A stretch of 33,501 nucleotides of DNA from JBNKHG01 sp050290225 (GCA_050290225.1 JBNKHG010000096.1:1-33501), one strand, 5' to 3'; shown: positions 15,826-25,192, numbered from the stretch's first letter. Made by a program: numbers and translations. Notes: generated by a model from the letters alone, not told the origin.

Positions 15826-18384
15826 TTAAAACTCGAAACTGATGCCTCCGTAAAAATACGCACCATTAAAACCAAAGGGAGCCGAGCGGCGTGAGAACTT
15901 GAACACGCCCGGAGAGTTGGCGGCGACTTGCCCGGTGACCGGGTCGATTAACCCACCGGCGGGACTGCTGCGGGACTGACCCACCTCATTCTTGTCCGGT
16001 GTCTCATCGAAGATATTGTTGCCGCCCAATTTAAGCACGGCACCATTGCCCAAATCGTAGGAGACCTGGACGTCGGTCAGCCATTTGGCGTCGAAGGTTT
16101 GACTGAGACAATCGTTGCCGCCGCTGGCGCAGCTATCCAACACCTTATACTCGCCGTAGCGGTTAAAGGAGAGATTGGCGCTGAAGTTGCCGCTTGAGTA
16201 GTTAGCCGTGAGATTGTAACGGTCCTCCGGTTGCCAGTCTTCGATAATGGAGATGTCCTGTTCGGTAAACACCCGCTCCTGCACCGCCGGGTTGTTGGAC
16301 AGGGTGGCGGGGGCTCTCACTTTGTCGACATCGGTTTCGGTAAAGTTGGCCGCGGCGGAGAAGCGCCACTGACCTGCGTTGGTGTCCAGCGCATAGGTGG
16401 CGACCAGGTCGATACCGTCGGTTTCCGTATCCGCGGCGTTCAGGAAGAACTGCGCGGTATTGGCTCCTTCGGCGGCAAGGATGGCATCCAGTGCTGGGTC
16501 CAACCCCTGCGCGATGGCGCCACTGATCACGATGCGGTCATCGATTTCGATGTCGTAATAGTCGACAGTCAACGTCAAGGCGTCCGATGGTGTCCAGACA
16601 AAACCCACGGCAAAACCGAGGGACTCCTCTTCGGTCAACTTTGGTATGCCCAGCGCCCTGGCGATAGAGCTGTCATTACGGAAGGTGCCGCGCTCTTCCG
16701 GGGCGCCACCGGGACCGGTGAACTGGGTGCTGACATTGTTAAAGAACAGTTGTTGCATGGAGGGGGCACGGAAGCCGGTGCTGGTGGACGCGCGCAAGCG
16801 CAACTGATCGGAGATATCGAAGCGAGCGGCGAGCTTGCCGTTAACCGTGTCGCCAAAGTCGCTGTAGTCTTCGTAACGTAACGCCGCGCTGACCAGCAGG
16901 CCATCGTTGATAGTGTACTCGACATCAGCGTAGAGGGATTTTGCATCCCGCTCTTCGTCCACGGCATTTTCCGGTTTGAAGCCGGGGAATACCTGAATGC
17001 CCTGGGGTGCGGTACCCGCCGGTCCGCCCACGGGGTCATAGTCCAGGAAGGAGAGGGGGTCGCCGGCGTGGATCTCGTATTGGTCCTCTTTCATTTCGAG
17101 ACCGAATGCAAGGGTCAGTTGATCCATTACCTGTTGAATATCCACATTGTAGGTGGTGAGTTCAATTTCCAGCTTACCGGCATCGGCCTCCGTGGGGCTG
17201 GAGCCAAAGGCTTCCACAAGGGAGGCGTTTAGCGAATTACTGATATTGAAGGCAAACAGGTTGCGCCCTCGCTGGACGCTGAAGTCTGCATGCCACCCAC
17301 CGATCTCCATTTCATAGCCCAATGCCAGGGAGTAGTCGTCGATATCGGTGTTGATAAGCGGTAAAAAACCGTCCGGGTATTGGGGCTCCCCGGTAGGGGT
17401 CACCGGGTTGCGGTCATCGTCGGCAGTGCGGTAAAAACCGGCCGAGGTGTTTTCACGGCGGGAGTAGGTCAGGAAGCTGTAAAAGCGGTCGTCGTTCACC
17501 GGAACACTCAGGTTGGCGATAAAGCTGTTCTGCGTCGATTCAGCGTCACCGATACGGAAGCTGTTGCGATTAAAGCTGAATTCGCGCGGATCAAACTGGC
17601 CGGTATCCGGGTCGGCCGGGTACTGACGGGATCCATCCAGCCCGGCGCGGTTGGTATGACCGCGGTCTCGGTACTCATAGGTCAGGTTTAAAAAACCGGT
17701 CTCCGCCAGCGAAAACCCTTTATTGATGCTGAAGATACTGGTTTCGCCATCGCTCTCTTTGGTCTCTCCGTAGGAGGCAGCGGCTTGTCCGTAATCGTTG
17801 TCGTCTTTCAGCACTATATTGATCACACCGGCAATAGCATCGGATCCGTATTGGGCGGTGGCGCCGTCGCGCAGCACTTCAATACGTTTGATAGCGCTGG
17901 AGGGAATTGCATTCATATCCACGCCTGCGGTACCGCGACCGACGGAGGTGTTGACATGAATAAGCGCGCTGTTATGGCGGCGCTTGCCATTGATCAGAAC
18001 CAACGTCTGGTCTGGTCCCAGGCCGCGCAGGGTCGCAGGACGCAGGGCATCGGTGCCATCGCTGATGGAGGAGCTGGAAAAATTGAAAGAGGGCATGGTG
18101 GTTTGCAGCATACGCCCGACTTCTGTCTGGCCGGTGTTTTTCATGTCCTCTGCACTCATCACATCTACCGCAACCGGCAAGTCAGTGGCAGTGCGGCCCT
18201 TAGCCAGGCGGGTGCCGATGGTAACCACCTCTTCCATCAGATCTTCATCACCGGCCTTGGTTTGTGCCTGGGTGACGACGGTGGAGATCGCCAGGGAAAG
18301 TGGCAGAAGCGTACAGGTGAATCGCTTGAATGCTTGTGTATAGATGGGCTTAGAAGGATGCTCTCGCTGATATAAGTTCAACAT
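15826..18384 (-). CDS. TonB-dependent outer-membrane receptor
   Basis: An 852-residue receptor that imports a ligand across the outer membrane using TonB energy. The signal region is near 21-40 with cleavage around QA|QT. A TonB-box-like EEVVTIGTR (51-59) leads into the plug domain, with LRGLGPDQTLVLINGKRRH, VDMNAIPSSAIKRIEVLRDGA and GSDAIAGVINIVLK. A 22-strand-type barrel follows, with TGFRAPS, and ends in the terminal aromatic FEF. The ATG has GGGAG about 8 nt upstream. An ABC ATPase lies downstream on the same strand. No SusD-like partner and no clear Fur-type box was seen, so the ligand (siderophore, oligosaccharide or other) is undetermined. Confidence 0.9.
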   Translation of the reverse strand: MLNLYQREHPSKPIYTQAFKRFTCTLLPLSLAISTVVTQAQTKAGDEDLMEEVVTIGTRLAKGRTATDLPVAVDVMSAEDMKNTGQTEVGRMLQTTMPSFNFSSSSISDGTDALRPATLRGLGPDQTLVLINGKRRHNSALIHVNTSVGRGTAGVDMNAIPSSAIKRIEVLRDGATAQYGSDAIAGVINIVLKDDNDYGQAAASYGETKESDGETSIFSINKGFSLAETGFLNLTYEYRDRGHTNRAGLDGSRQYPADPDTGQFDPREFSFNRNSFRIGDAESTQNSFIANLSVPVNDDRFYSFLTYSRRENTSAGFYRTADDDRNPVTPTGEPQYPDGFLPLINTDIDDYSLALGYEMEIGGWHADFSVQRGRNLFAFNISNSLNASLVEAFGSSPTEADAGKLEIELTTYNVDIQQVMDQLTLAFGLEMKEDQYEIHAGDPLSFLDYDPVGGPAGTAPQGIQVFPGFKPENAVDEERDAKSLYADVEYTINDGLLVSAALRYEDYSDFGDTVNGKLAARFDISDQLRLRASTSTGFRAPSMQQLFFNNVSTQFTGPGGAPEERGTFRNDSSIARALGIPKLTEEESLGFAVGFVWTPSDALTLTVDYYDIEIDDRIVISGAIAQGLDPALDAILAAEGANTAQFFLNAADTETDGIDLVATYALDTNAGQWRFSAAANFTETDVDKVRAPATLSNNPAVQERVFTEQDISIIEDWQPEDRYNLTANYSSGNFSANLSFNRYGEYKVLDSCASGGNDCLSQTFDAKWLTDVQVSYDLGNGAVLKLGGNNIFDETPDKNEVGQSRSSPAGGLIDPVTGQVAANSPGVFKFSRRSAPFGFNGAYFYGGISFEF

Positions 18385-18752
18385 GGTATGTCTCCCTAAG
18401 ACAATTGCTTGTCACCGAAAAAAAACTCGGCGGATGGCTCCGGTATTTTTGGCGTTATGCAGACTGCCTGTTAAGAACATACGGTAATATATTCAACGAC
18501 ATCCGCTTATGAACCGGAGCGCGTCGTACTAACTTAAAGGCAAAAAATAGGCAGAGGAAGTGATTGTTTGCGCTAAACAGATATACGGATGAAATCAATT
18601 TTTATAATGAATCTACTAAGTTTGGCATAAAAAGACGGTAGTCTCGTTGAATTGGGGCTTTCGGTAGGAGTGATTATTCTACGAAATAAAAGTTTATGAG
18701 GATGTAATTAATGCCAAGTTGCGGTGACGAACTTTACAGTACGCAACAAATA
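18385..18752. other. Intergenic region upstream of the TonB receptor
   Basis: 368 bp between the receptor start and the end of rlmG (both minus). It is clearly more AT-rich than the surrounding genes and must hold the receptor promoter. No confident -35/-10 pair, operator, small RNA or gene was recognised. Confidence 0.4.
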
Positions 18753-19889
18753 TCACCGTTTCGTCGCTTTCAGAATTACAAACTTTTTGTTGCTTGCAAC
18801 TGTCACGCAGTTGCCAAAAATACGCTTCAATTTGACGTGGTAGTTGAGGTGGCGATTGCCAATCACCCAGAGTGTACCGTTTGGCTGTAGCGCTTCCCGG
18901 GAAGCGTGAAACATCTGCCAGGCGATATGATCACCGACAGCGTTTTGCTGGTGAAACGGTGGGTTGTTCAGAATAAGGTCGTAGCGACCTTTGTCGATGC
19001 CGGATAAGCAGTCGTTGGCGCTAAAGATAGCGCGTCGGGCATTACCGAAGGCTGCGGTAAAATTTTCCCGAGCCGACGCCACTGCCATAAAGGATTCGTC
19101 GACAAAGGTGACTTCGGCCTCTGGATTGCGTTCGGCAGCAATCATTCCCACAACGCCGTTGCCACAGCCGAGGTCGATCATCTGTTTGGCATTGCACGCG
19201 GGAATATGTTCAAGAAAGAAACGTGTGCCTATGTCCAGCTTTTCCCGGGAAAAGACGTTGGCGTGGTTGATAATCCTGTGGCCGATATCCGGTAGTGCGT
19301 ATTCGCGGGGATAGGGGCTCCGGCCGGGTTCGAGCGACAGGTCTGGCTCACAGAAAATCAGGCGGGCCTTTTTTCGGGCGAGCGATGTCTTCGTGGGACC
19401 GAGAATGTTTTCAAACAGTTGCAAGGTGGAGGTATGGATGGTTTTGACCATGCCCGCGCCGATAACCCGGGTTTTACCGTGTATATGCGGGCGAAGGCTG
19501 TAGAGTTGGTGTTCCAGCAGTGCGAGGGTTTTCGGTACTTTGATCAGTACCAGATCGAAAACGCCCTCCGGGGCCTGTAAACTGCCGGTGAGCGTGACAA
19601 GTGTTTCGCACAAGCCGTTGGCTTTCAGGTTGGCCCGTGTGCCGCAATGCGCCAGGTGCGAATCGCTCAGCAGTTGGGGGTGGTGGTTCGCCAGGGCGAC
19701 GGAGATTGCGCCGAAACTGTCATTGAGCACGAGGACACGGCTGTCGGCGTGGAGCAGCTTTTCGGCATCCAGGTATTGCAGCAGACATTCATCGCCAGCA
19801 TCCCAGGCCCTCAACGTTTCCCTCTGTCTTTTCGGATAGCGATTCAGGGAGAAATCGCCTTGGGGAACACGCATGATTTCCATAAACAA
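18753..19889 (-). CDS. rlmG: 23S rRNA (guanine-1835-N2)-methyltransferase RlmG
   Basis: A 378-residue protein with the duplicated methyltransferase layout of RlmG/RsmC. The degenerate N-terminal half (RVLVLNDSFGAISVAL, 51-66) does not bind cofactor. The C-terminal half has the SAM-binding MIDLGCGNGVVGM (237-249), the catalytic NNPPFH at 308-313 and GTLWVIGNRHLNYH. RlmG methylates G1835 of 23S rRNA; its closest paralogue RsmC acts on 16S G1207. The length of 378 equals that of E. coli RlmG, and the sequence reads closer to RlmG. Start uncertain among ATGs at 19889, 19883 and 19874. Single gene. Confidence 0.85.
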   Translation of the reverse strand: MFMEIMRVPQGDFSLNRYPKRQRETLRAWDAGDECLLQYLDAEKLLHADSRVLVLNDSFGAISVALANHHPQLLSDSHLAHCGTRANLKANGLCETLVTLTGSLQAPEGVFDLVLIKVPKTLALLEHQLYSLRPHIHGKTRVIGAGMVKTIHTSTLQLFENILGPTKTSLARKKARLIFCEPDLSLEPGRSPYPREYALPDIGHRIINHANVFSREKLDIGTRFFLEHIPACNAKQMIDLGCGNGVVGMIAAERNPEAEVTFVDESFMAVASARENFTAAFGNARRAIFSANDCLSGIDKGRYDLILNNPPFHQQNAVGDHIAWQMFHASREALQPNGTLWVIGNRHLNYHVKLKRIFGNCVTVASNKKFVILKATKR

Positions 19890-19975
19890 GCCGCCAGTCT
19901 GGACCGGCGGCTATTATAGGGATTTTCTTCCAGGTTGGTAGTACTGTTGCCGTTATCTGCAGACGCTTTGCTGCC

Positions 19976-20572
19976 TCAGGCGGCCAGCTGCTCGATCTGT
20001 TTGAGGGCGTCTTCGATGGCGTTTTCACGCTCCGCACCGGCAAGCCCTTCGGCATAGACAAACTCCACATCCTCGATACCGATAAAGGCGAATACCTGCT
20101 TGATGTAAGCAGTGGGAATATCGGTCGGGGTGCCGGCATAACGGCCACCGCGGGTGGCCGCCACAATCAGCTTTTTACCTTTCAGCAAACCTTCCGGACC
20201 GTTGCTGGTATAGCGGAATGTAACGCCGGCGCGGGCCACGTGGTCGATCCAGGCTTTCAAGCCCGAGGGAATGCCGAAGTTGTACATGGGCAACCCGAGG
20301 ACAACGGTGTCAGCAACGGACAACTCGGCGATCAATTTGTCTGACAGTGTGGCGACCTGGTGTTGTTCATCATCCCTTTCTCCGGGATCTTTCTGGAATC
20401 CGGCAAGACCCTGGGCGGTCAGGTGGGGTAGGGGGCTGGTGCCCAGGTCGCGCACCTGAACCTGACTGTCGTCATCCGATTCACGCTGCAATCGGGTGAC
20501 GATGGTGTTGGCCAGTTGGCTGGAAGTCGCTTCTTGACCGTGAAGGCTGGTGTTGATTTGTAAAATATTCAT
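19976..20572 (-). CDS. azoR: FMN-dependent NADH-azoreductase
   Basis: A 198-residue flavodoxin-fold enzyme that reduces quinones and azo compounds with NADH. It starts MNILQINTSLHGQEATSSQLA (flavin phosphate loop), then PMYNFGIPSGLKAWIDHVARAG (FMN-binding loop, about 95-116) and TRGGRYAG near 146. Length is typical of AzoR/AcpD. Divergent from a LysR-type regulator across a 194-bp gap containing ATCGATA repeats. That arrangement suggests induction by electrophiles or quinones through the regulator. Confidence 0.9.
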   Translation of the reverse strand: MNILQINTSLHGQEATSSQLANTIVTRLQRESDDDSQVQVRDLGTSPLPHLTAQGLAGFQKDPGERDDEQHQVATLSDKLIAELSVADTVVLGLPMYNFGIPSGLKAWIDHVARAGVTFRYTSNGPEGLLKGKKLIVAATRGGRYAGTPTDIPTAYIKQVFAFIGIEDVEFVYAEGLAGAERENAIEDALKQIEQLAA

Positions 20573-20674
20573 TGTCGTCTCCGAATTGAAAAAATATCGT
20601 GGGCTCTCAGTGTCATTGGCAAACGGGGTTACTTATACAAAACCTGTTGGGATTCAGTGATGGGGTCTATTATA

Positions 20675-20725
20675 TATCTATCAATTAGGTTAAAAATGGG
20701 TTTTTATCGATAGATATAATCGATA
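20675..20725. promoter_or_regulatory. Candidate LysR operator between azoR and its regulator gene
   Basis: An inverted repeat TATCTATC (20675-20682) / GATAGATA (20709-20716) overlaps two direct ATCGATA copies (20706-20712 and 20719-20725, 13 bp apart). It sits in the AT-rich divergent promoter region about 45-90 bp before the regulator start, a typical place for LysR-family binding. Confidence 0.45.
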
Positions 20726-20766
20726 ATATAGATGCGATTCCCGGGTGGCAGGATTAATGGTAGGCA

Positions 20767-21687
20767 ATGAAGATTAAAAACGGAGAATTACTCACCGTCA
20801 GCCTTGAGCAGTGGCAGGTACTCCAGGCGGTGGCCGACGAGGGGGGATTCCAGGCCGCGGCGGATCGTCTGCAAAAGAGCCAGTCGACGGTCAGCTACAC
20901 CCTGCAAAAACTGCAGGACAACCTCGGGGTGAGGCTGTTTGAATACCGGGGGCGAAGGGCTCAACTCACAGAGCAGGGGCATTTGATTCTGCGCCGTGCG
21001 CGGGACCTGTTGGAGCAGGCGGGAAAACTGGAGAAGGCCGCGAGGGAGCTGGCCAGCGGCTGGGAAGCGCAACTCAGTATGGTGGTGGACGTGATTTTTC
21101 CCGAAGCGGTGTTGCTGGATGCGCTGTCGGCCTTCGCCCCACTGAGCCGGGGCGCGCGATTGGATATCTTTAGTCACGCCCTCTCCGGGACCCAGGATAT
21201 GTTGGTACAGGCGCAGGTGGATCTGGCGGTGGTGGGGATGGTCCCGCCGGGTTTTCTGGGCGACAAATTGCTCGATGTCGAATTTATCGCCGTGGCCCAC
21301 GCCGCGCACGAATTGCATCGCGAAACCAGCCCCATCGGCGAGGAACAACTGCGCCAGCATCGCCAGATCGTGGTGCGCGACTCCGGCGCTTATCGGCGAC
21401 TGAGCGCCGGTTGGCTCGGGGCGGAAGAGCGCTGGACGGTCACGGATTTCAAGGATTCGGTGAGTTACCTTAAGGCCGGTTTGGGATTTGCTTTTATGCC
21501 GCGCCATTTCATTGAGCAGGAACTGGAAAGCGGTGAGTTTAAGGCATTGCCCCTGGAATACGGCAGCCGCCGCCAGGTTGCCAGTCACCTGGTCTACGCT
21601 GATCGCAGCAATGCCGGCCCTGGAACCAAAGCGTTGGCTCAGGCCCTGATGGAGGCCTGTAAGCGCCATCGGTCTCATAAGGCCTAG
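20767..21687 (+). CDS. LysR-family transcriptional regulator
   Basis: A 306-residue LysR-type regulator. The N-terminal winged HTH spans about residues 12-75 (LQAVADEGGFQAAADRLQ, then STVSYTLQKLQDNLGVRLFEYRGRRAQLTEQG). An LysR substrate-binding domain follows, including the VTDFKDSVSYLKAGLGFAFMPRHF segment typical of the C-terminal lobe. Divergent from azoR, so it very probably controls azoR and itself. Such regulators usually activate when a small inducer binds. Inducer unknown, quinone or electrophile by context. Confidence 0.88.
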   Translation: MKIKNGELLTVSLEQWQVLQAVADEGGFQAAADRLQKSQSTVSYTLQKLQDNLGVRLFEYRGRRAQLTEQGHLILRRARDLLEQAGKLEKAARELASGWEAQLSMVVDVIFPEAVLLDALSAFAPLSRGARLDIFSHALSGTQDMLVQAQVDLAVVGMVPPGFLGDKLLDVEFIAVAHAAHELHRETSPIGEEQLRQHRQIVVRDSGAYRRLSAGWLGAEERWTVTDFKDSVSYLKAGLGFAFMPRHFIEQELESGEFKALPLEYGSRRQVASHLVYADRSNAGPGTKALAQALMEACKRHRSHKA

Positions 21688-21714
21688 TTCGGCTGTAGCG
21701 GCTAAACGGTGCGA

Positions 21715-22305
21715 TCAGCGGCTGCGTGACCGGTCGGCGGCCAGTGCCTCCAGGTCCTCGGGTCGATCAATATCACAGGCTGCCTGCGCGAGGGGCAATT
21801 CGGCGATACCGCTCGATATTGATTCCAGCAGGCGCTTGGCGCCTTTGTCCCCGCGCAGTTGGCTGAGGGCGGCAAAGTACCTATCGGTGAAGACCGCAGG
21901 AACACCCCGGCGCTGGCCGTAAACGCTGCAGGCACATTCGCGTCCATCGACAAGTGCCAGTAGCGATGCCAGATGGTGGCTGTGGATGCGCGGCTGATCG
22001 GCGAGCAGGACCAGCAGGGCATCATACTTATCGGCCAGCTGCCTGGTGCCATAGGCCAGGGAGCTGCCGAGTCCTTCCCGCCAGTCCGGGTTGATCAGGC
22101 AGGTGGCATCGGTGATCCGCGGTGTGATCATTTCGGCCTGGTTGCCCAACACCAGGTACACATCCCCCGGCACTACCCGGTTGGCGGTATCGATGGCATG
22201 TTGCACCATAGGTTTGCCCTGAATGGGCGCCAGCTGCTTTAGCGACCCGAAGCGGGATGCGGCGCCGGCCGCGAGAATCAGGGCGGCAGTTTTGGGCATA
22301 GGCAA
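21715..22305 (-). CDS. MocA-like nucleotidyltransferase (NTP_transf_3)
   Basis: A 196-residue NTP-transferase of the MobA/MocA fold. The nucleotide-binding loop AALILAAGAASRFGSLKQL is near 7-25, LLADQPRI near 101-108 carries the metal Asp, and DIDRPEDLEAL closes the fold. MocA makes the CMP form of the molybdenum cofactor for xanthine-dehydrogenase-type enzymes. However, the family is broad and no molybdoenzyme gene is nearby, so cofactor and substrate remain inferred. It stands alone, convergent with the LysR gene. Confidence 0.75.
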   Translation of the reverse strand: MPMPKTAALILAAGAASRFGSLKQLAPIQGKPMVQHAIDTANRVVPGDVYLVLGNQAEMITPRITDATCLINPDWREGLGSSLAYGTRQLADKYDALLVLLADQPRIHSHHLASLLALVDGRECACSVYGQRRGVPAVFTDRYFAALSQLRGDKGAKRLLESISSGIAELPLAQAACDIDRPEDLEALAADRSRSR

Positions 22306-22635
22306 AAGCGGTTTTTCTCCAGGAAACAGGGATTTTCAGGCGTTTTTCAGATATTTCGCCACCAGCATAGGGTGAACCCCACTGATGCTTCCGCCACTCT
22401 ATTCGGGGTTGTCCGTCAGGATATTATCGCGCACTGCGCGTACCGCGCTTGGTGGTAAAAGCCGCACCTTTATCCTTCAGTATCCTTCAGGTCTTTGATC
22501 GCCCAGGTATTTGGCCCGGGGCGCGGCGGTGTCTCTGTGGTTCGATCAATAGAGAGGGCGATTGTACCTCAGATCGCTTGCCGGGCTACACTTAAGGCAG
22601 AGTGAAAATAACGGATACAACAAGAACAGTCGGAC
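22306..22635. other. Intergenic region before the double-HAD gene
   Basis: 330 bp between divergent genes. It contains a short direct duplication (TATCCTTCAG twice in tandem near 22477-22496). No gene, terminator or clear promoter was recognised. Confidence 0.4.
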
Positions 22636-24342
22636 GTGAGCGGGGATATGGTCGCACTTTTATCGCAACAAGCATCGAAACTGGCAGTTCCCACCACCCT
22701 GTTATTTGACTGGCATGGCACTCTGGTGGATACCCTCGACGCTATGTTTGAAGCCATGGAAGAGATGCTGCCGCAGCTGGAGGATCTGGACCTTGTGCGG
22801 CGACTGTTGCCGGAAGACCGGTGCCGCACCGCGGACGACGTCAAACTGGTACGTTATATCCGTATTTTTCGCCGCCTGCACCCGAAGATCCTGGCGGAGA
22901 GGCGGGTGTCGCGCACGGATATTTTCAATGCTGTATTCGGTGACGACCTGGAGGCCAAAGGGCTTGCACACGCTGCTTACAACAAGGCTTACCGTCACTA
23001 CTACGGCAAGGTGCACCCGTTCCAGGAAGGGGTGGGCAGTTACCTGCGTACCTTTAAAGCCCTGGGCCTGAAGCTGGCGGTGGCCACCAATCGCAGCCGG
23101 GAGTTTCTCGATCACGAGTTGCAGATCGTGGATGAGGGAGAGTGGACCGGTTTAATCGACACCACCATCTGTGCGGACGATGTCATTCATTACAAACCCC
23201 ATCCGGAAGTGATTCTGTCGGCAATGGCCTCTATTGACGTGGAGCCGGGTCCTCATTGTTGGTACGTGGGTGATAGCTACCTGGATATGGTGACAGCCAA
23301 AGCCGCCGGAATCACCGCGGTATTCTACAATGGCGCCTGCAGTAGCGATGACTACCTGCAGGCGCAATGGGTGGATTGCCGGCCGGATGCCATTGTTGAC
23401 AGTTTTGAGGCGTTATTGGATCTGTTGGCGGCATTGGAAGACCGGCATAGCGAAGCGTTTCAGGTGCCTCTGGCCAGCGTTCGGCCGCCCCCCTTTCCGC
23501 CACCCTCACCACCCCCCAAACGTATCGAGCCGGACTGGCACCCGGCCAGCGCGAATCTGCACCCGCCGCAAGTGGTGCTTTTCGATTGGCACGCGACCCT
23601 GGTGGATACCCTGGACGCCATGTACCACGCCGTGGACGATATGCTGCCGGAGCTAAAGCAAAAAGGTTTGCTGGATCGTATGGTAAATCCGGGGGAGAGC
23701 AAATCACCGGAAGATGCGCGCCTGGTGGAGTATGTGCAGAACTACAGTCAGTTGCATCCCAAGGTGAAGACGGACCGCAAGATTTCCCGCACCGATATCT
23801 TTGAAGTGCTGTTTGGTGAGGACCAGGCGGCGAAACAGGTTGCACATAAGATCTTCAATCGCCACTACCGCAATCACTACGGCACGGTGCTGCCGTTTGA
23901 GCCCCAGGTCAAGAAGATGCTACAGGCACTTAATCAACTGGTGGTGGTGGGGGTGATCACCAACCGCGACCGCGAATTTTTCGAGCACGAACTGGCGGCA
24001 GTGGAGGGCACCGGATGGACAGAACTTTTTGCGTGTAATGTCTGCGGTGACGATACGCCGTTGCGCAAGCCCCACCCGGACCAACTGTTCAAGGCCGCCG
24101 CCGACCTGGAACTGCCGGTGTCGAATGCGATCTGGTACGTTGGCGACAGCACCACGGATGTGATTGCGGCCAAACGCGCGGGCATGACGGCGGTGTTTTT
24201 TAACGGTGCCCAGTGGGACCTGGCCTGGTTGGGAAAAATATTCCCCGGCTCCGAGCGACATCCGGACAAGCCGGATGTGGTGGTCAATGACTTTTCCGAG
24301 TTTTGGGCGTTGGTATTAGCCTGCCGGGAAAAAGTTGTTTAG
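22636..24342 (+). CDS. Tandem double-HAD hydrolase-like protein
   Basis: 568 residues made of two related HAD domains (about 20-270 and 310-560) joined by a proline-rich linker (PPPFPPPSPPP near 284-294). Both domains share LHPK, SRTDIF, ATNR/ITNR (motif II Thr151, Thr442), KPHP (motif III Lys187, Lys478) and YVGDS with acidic residues (motif IV Asp213/Asp217, Asp504/Asp508). Motif I is FDWHGTLVDT (Asp25, His27) in the first domain and FDWHATLVDT (Asp317, His319) in the second. The second Asp of the usual DxDxT is thus His in both copies, while the nucleophile Asp is kept. Phosphoglycolate-phosphatase-like fold; substrate unknown. Start is GTG 22636 or ATG 22648. The stop overlaps the convergent hisA stop by 4 bp. 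Confidence 0.8.
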   Translation: MSGDMVALLSQQASKLAVPTTLLFDWHGTLVDTLDAMFEAMEEMLPQLEDLDLVRRLLPEDRCRTADDVKLVRYIRIFRRLHPKILAERRVSRTDIFNAVFGDDLEAKGLAHAAYNKAYRHYYGKVHPFQEGVGSYLRTFKALGLKLAVATNRSREFLDHELQIVDEGEWTGLIDTTICADDVIHYKPHPEVILSAMASIDVEPGPHCWYVGDSYLDMVTAKAAGITAVFYNGACSSDDYLQAQWVDCRPDAIVDSFEALLDLLAALEDRHSEAFQVPLASVRPPPFPPPSPPPKRIEPDWHPASANLHPPQVVLFDWHATLVDTLDAMYHAVDDMLPELKQKGLLDRMVNPGESKSPEDARLVEYVQNYSQLHPKVKTDRKISRTDIFEVLFGEDQAAKQVAHKIFNRHYRNHYGTVLPFEPQVKKMLQALNQLVVVGVITNRDREFFEHELAAVEGTGWTELFACNVCGDDTPLRKPHPDQLFKAAADLELPVSNAIWYVGDSTTDVIAAKRAGMTAVFFNGAQWDLAWLGKIFPGSERHPDKPDVVVNDFSEFWALVLACREKVV

Positions 24343-25100
24343 CGGTTAGCCCGGTTCCAGGCAATGCATGCCTCGAGGGTGACGCCGCTGCCGCCGAAAA
24401 TATCCAGTGCGCTGCCGATGGTCAGGTCCACCTTGCCGCCGGACAGTTGCTGCACCAGTGTTAGATCGTCAAGCGAGCGGGCGCCACCGGCATAGGTGAC
24501 TGGAATGCTGCAGTGTTGCCCCAGAAATTCCACCAACTCGGTGTCTATTCCTGCCTGCAAACCCTCCACATCGGCGGCGTGAACCAGAAACTCGGCGCAA
24601 TGCTGTTCCAAGGCCGACAGGGTGTCTGCGGTAATGGCGGTTTCAGTCACCGTTTGCCAGCGATCAGTGGCGATATGCCACCCGCTGTCGGTGCGGCGGC
24701 AACTGAGGTCCAGCACCAGCCGTTCAGGACCGGTCTCCGCCTTGATCTGTTGCAGACGTCGCCAGGAGAACTGGCCGTTTTCAAACAGGTAGGAGGTAAC
24801 GATCACATGGGAGGCGCCGGCGGCCAGATACTCGGTCGCATTTTCGCGATTGACGCCGCCGCCAAACTGCAACCCCTGGGGCCAGGCGGCGAGGGCCTTG
24901 AGGGCCTCCTCCCTGTTGCCGGGGCCGAGGGCGATGACGTGGCCCCCGCCCAGCGACTTCTCACGGTAGAGATTGGCATAGTAGGCGGCGTCGTAGGGGC
25001 TGACGTAATTGGTGTCGGCGCCCTCGTCGTTGAGACTGCCGCCGACAATCTGTTTGACCTTTCCCTGGTGCAGGTCGATGCAAGGACGAAACTGGGTCAA
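24339..25100 (-). CDS. hisA: Eukaryotic-type HisA (ProFAR isomerase, HIS6-like)
   Basis: A 253-residue TIM barrel that performs the fourth step of histidine synthesis, ProFAR to PRFAR. The sequence follows the fungal/plant HIS6 form rather than ordinary bacterial HisA: RPCIDLHQGKVKQIVGG at the start (catalytic Asp in CIDLH), YYANLYREK, LQFGGGVN, SHVIVTSYLFENGQF, RLVLDLSCRR, then FLVHAADVEGLQAGID with the second catalytic Asp, and VTYAGGARS, KVDLTIGSALDIFGG. The start is TTG, supported by GGGAG 8 nt upstream and by alignment with HIS6 N-termini. No other his gene is nearby. It could replace or supplement the bacterial HisA elsewhere in the genome. Confidence 0.88.
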   Translation of the reverse strand: MTQFRPCIDLHQGKVKQIVGGSLNDEGADTNYVSPYDAAYYANLYREKSLGGGHVIALGPGNREEALKALAAWPQGLQFGGGVNRENATEYLAAGASHVIVTSYLFENGQFSWRRLQQIKAETGPERLVLDLSCRRTDSGWHIATDRWQTVTETAITADTLSALEQHCAEFLVHAADVEGLQAGIDTELVEFLGQHCSIPVTYAGGARSLDDLTLVQQLSGGKVDLTIGSALDIFGGSGVTLEACIAWNRANR

Positions 25101-25192
25101 GAGCGCGCTCCCTCTCTGTAGCGATCGAAAAGCCCGCCATTATACCCAAGCGCGGATAACAAGTAACAAGCGGGTATAAAACAGGCGCCCAT

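Noticed and set aside
20788..21678. 296-codon frame antisense to the LysR gene
   Set aside because: Mirror of a conserved gene with no independent start signal or family resemblance.
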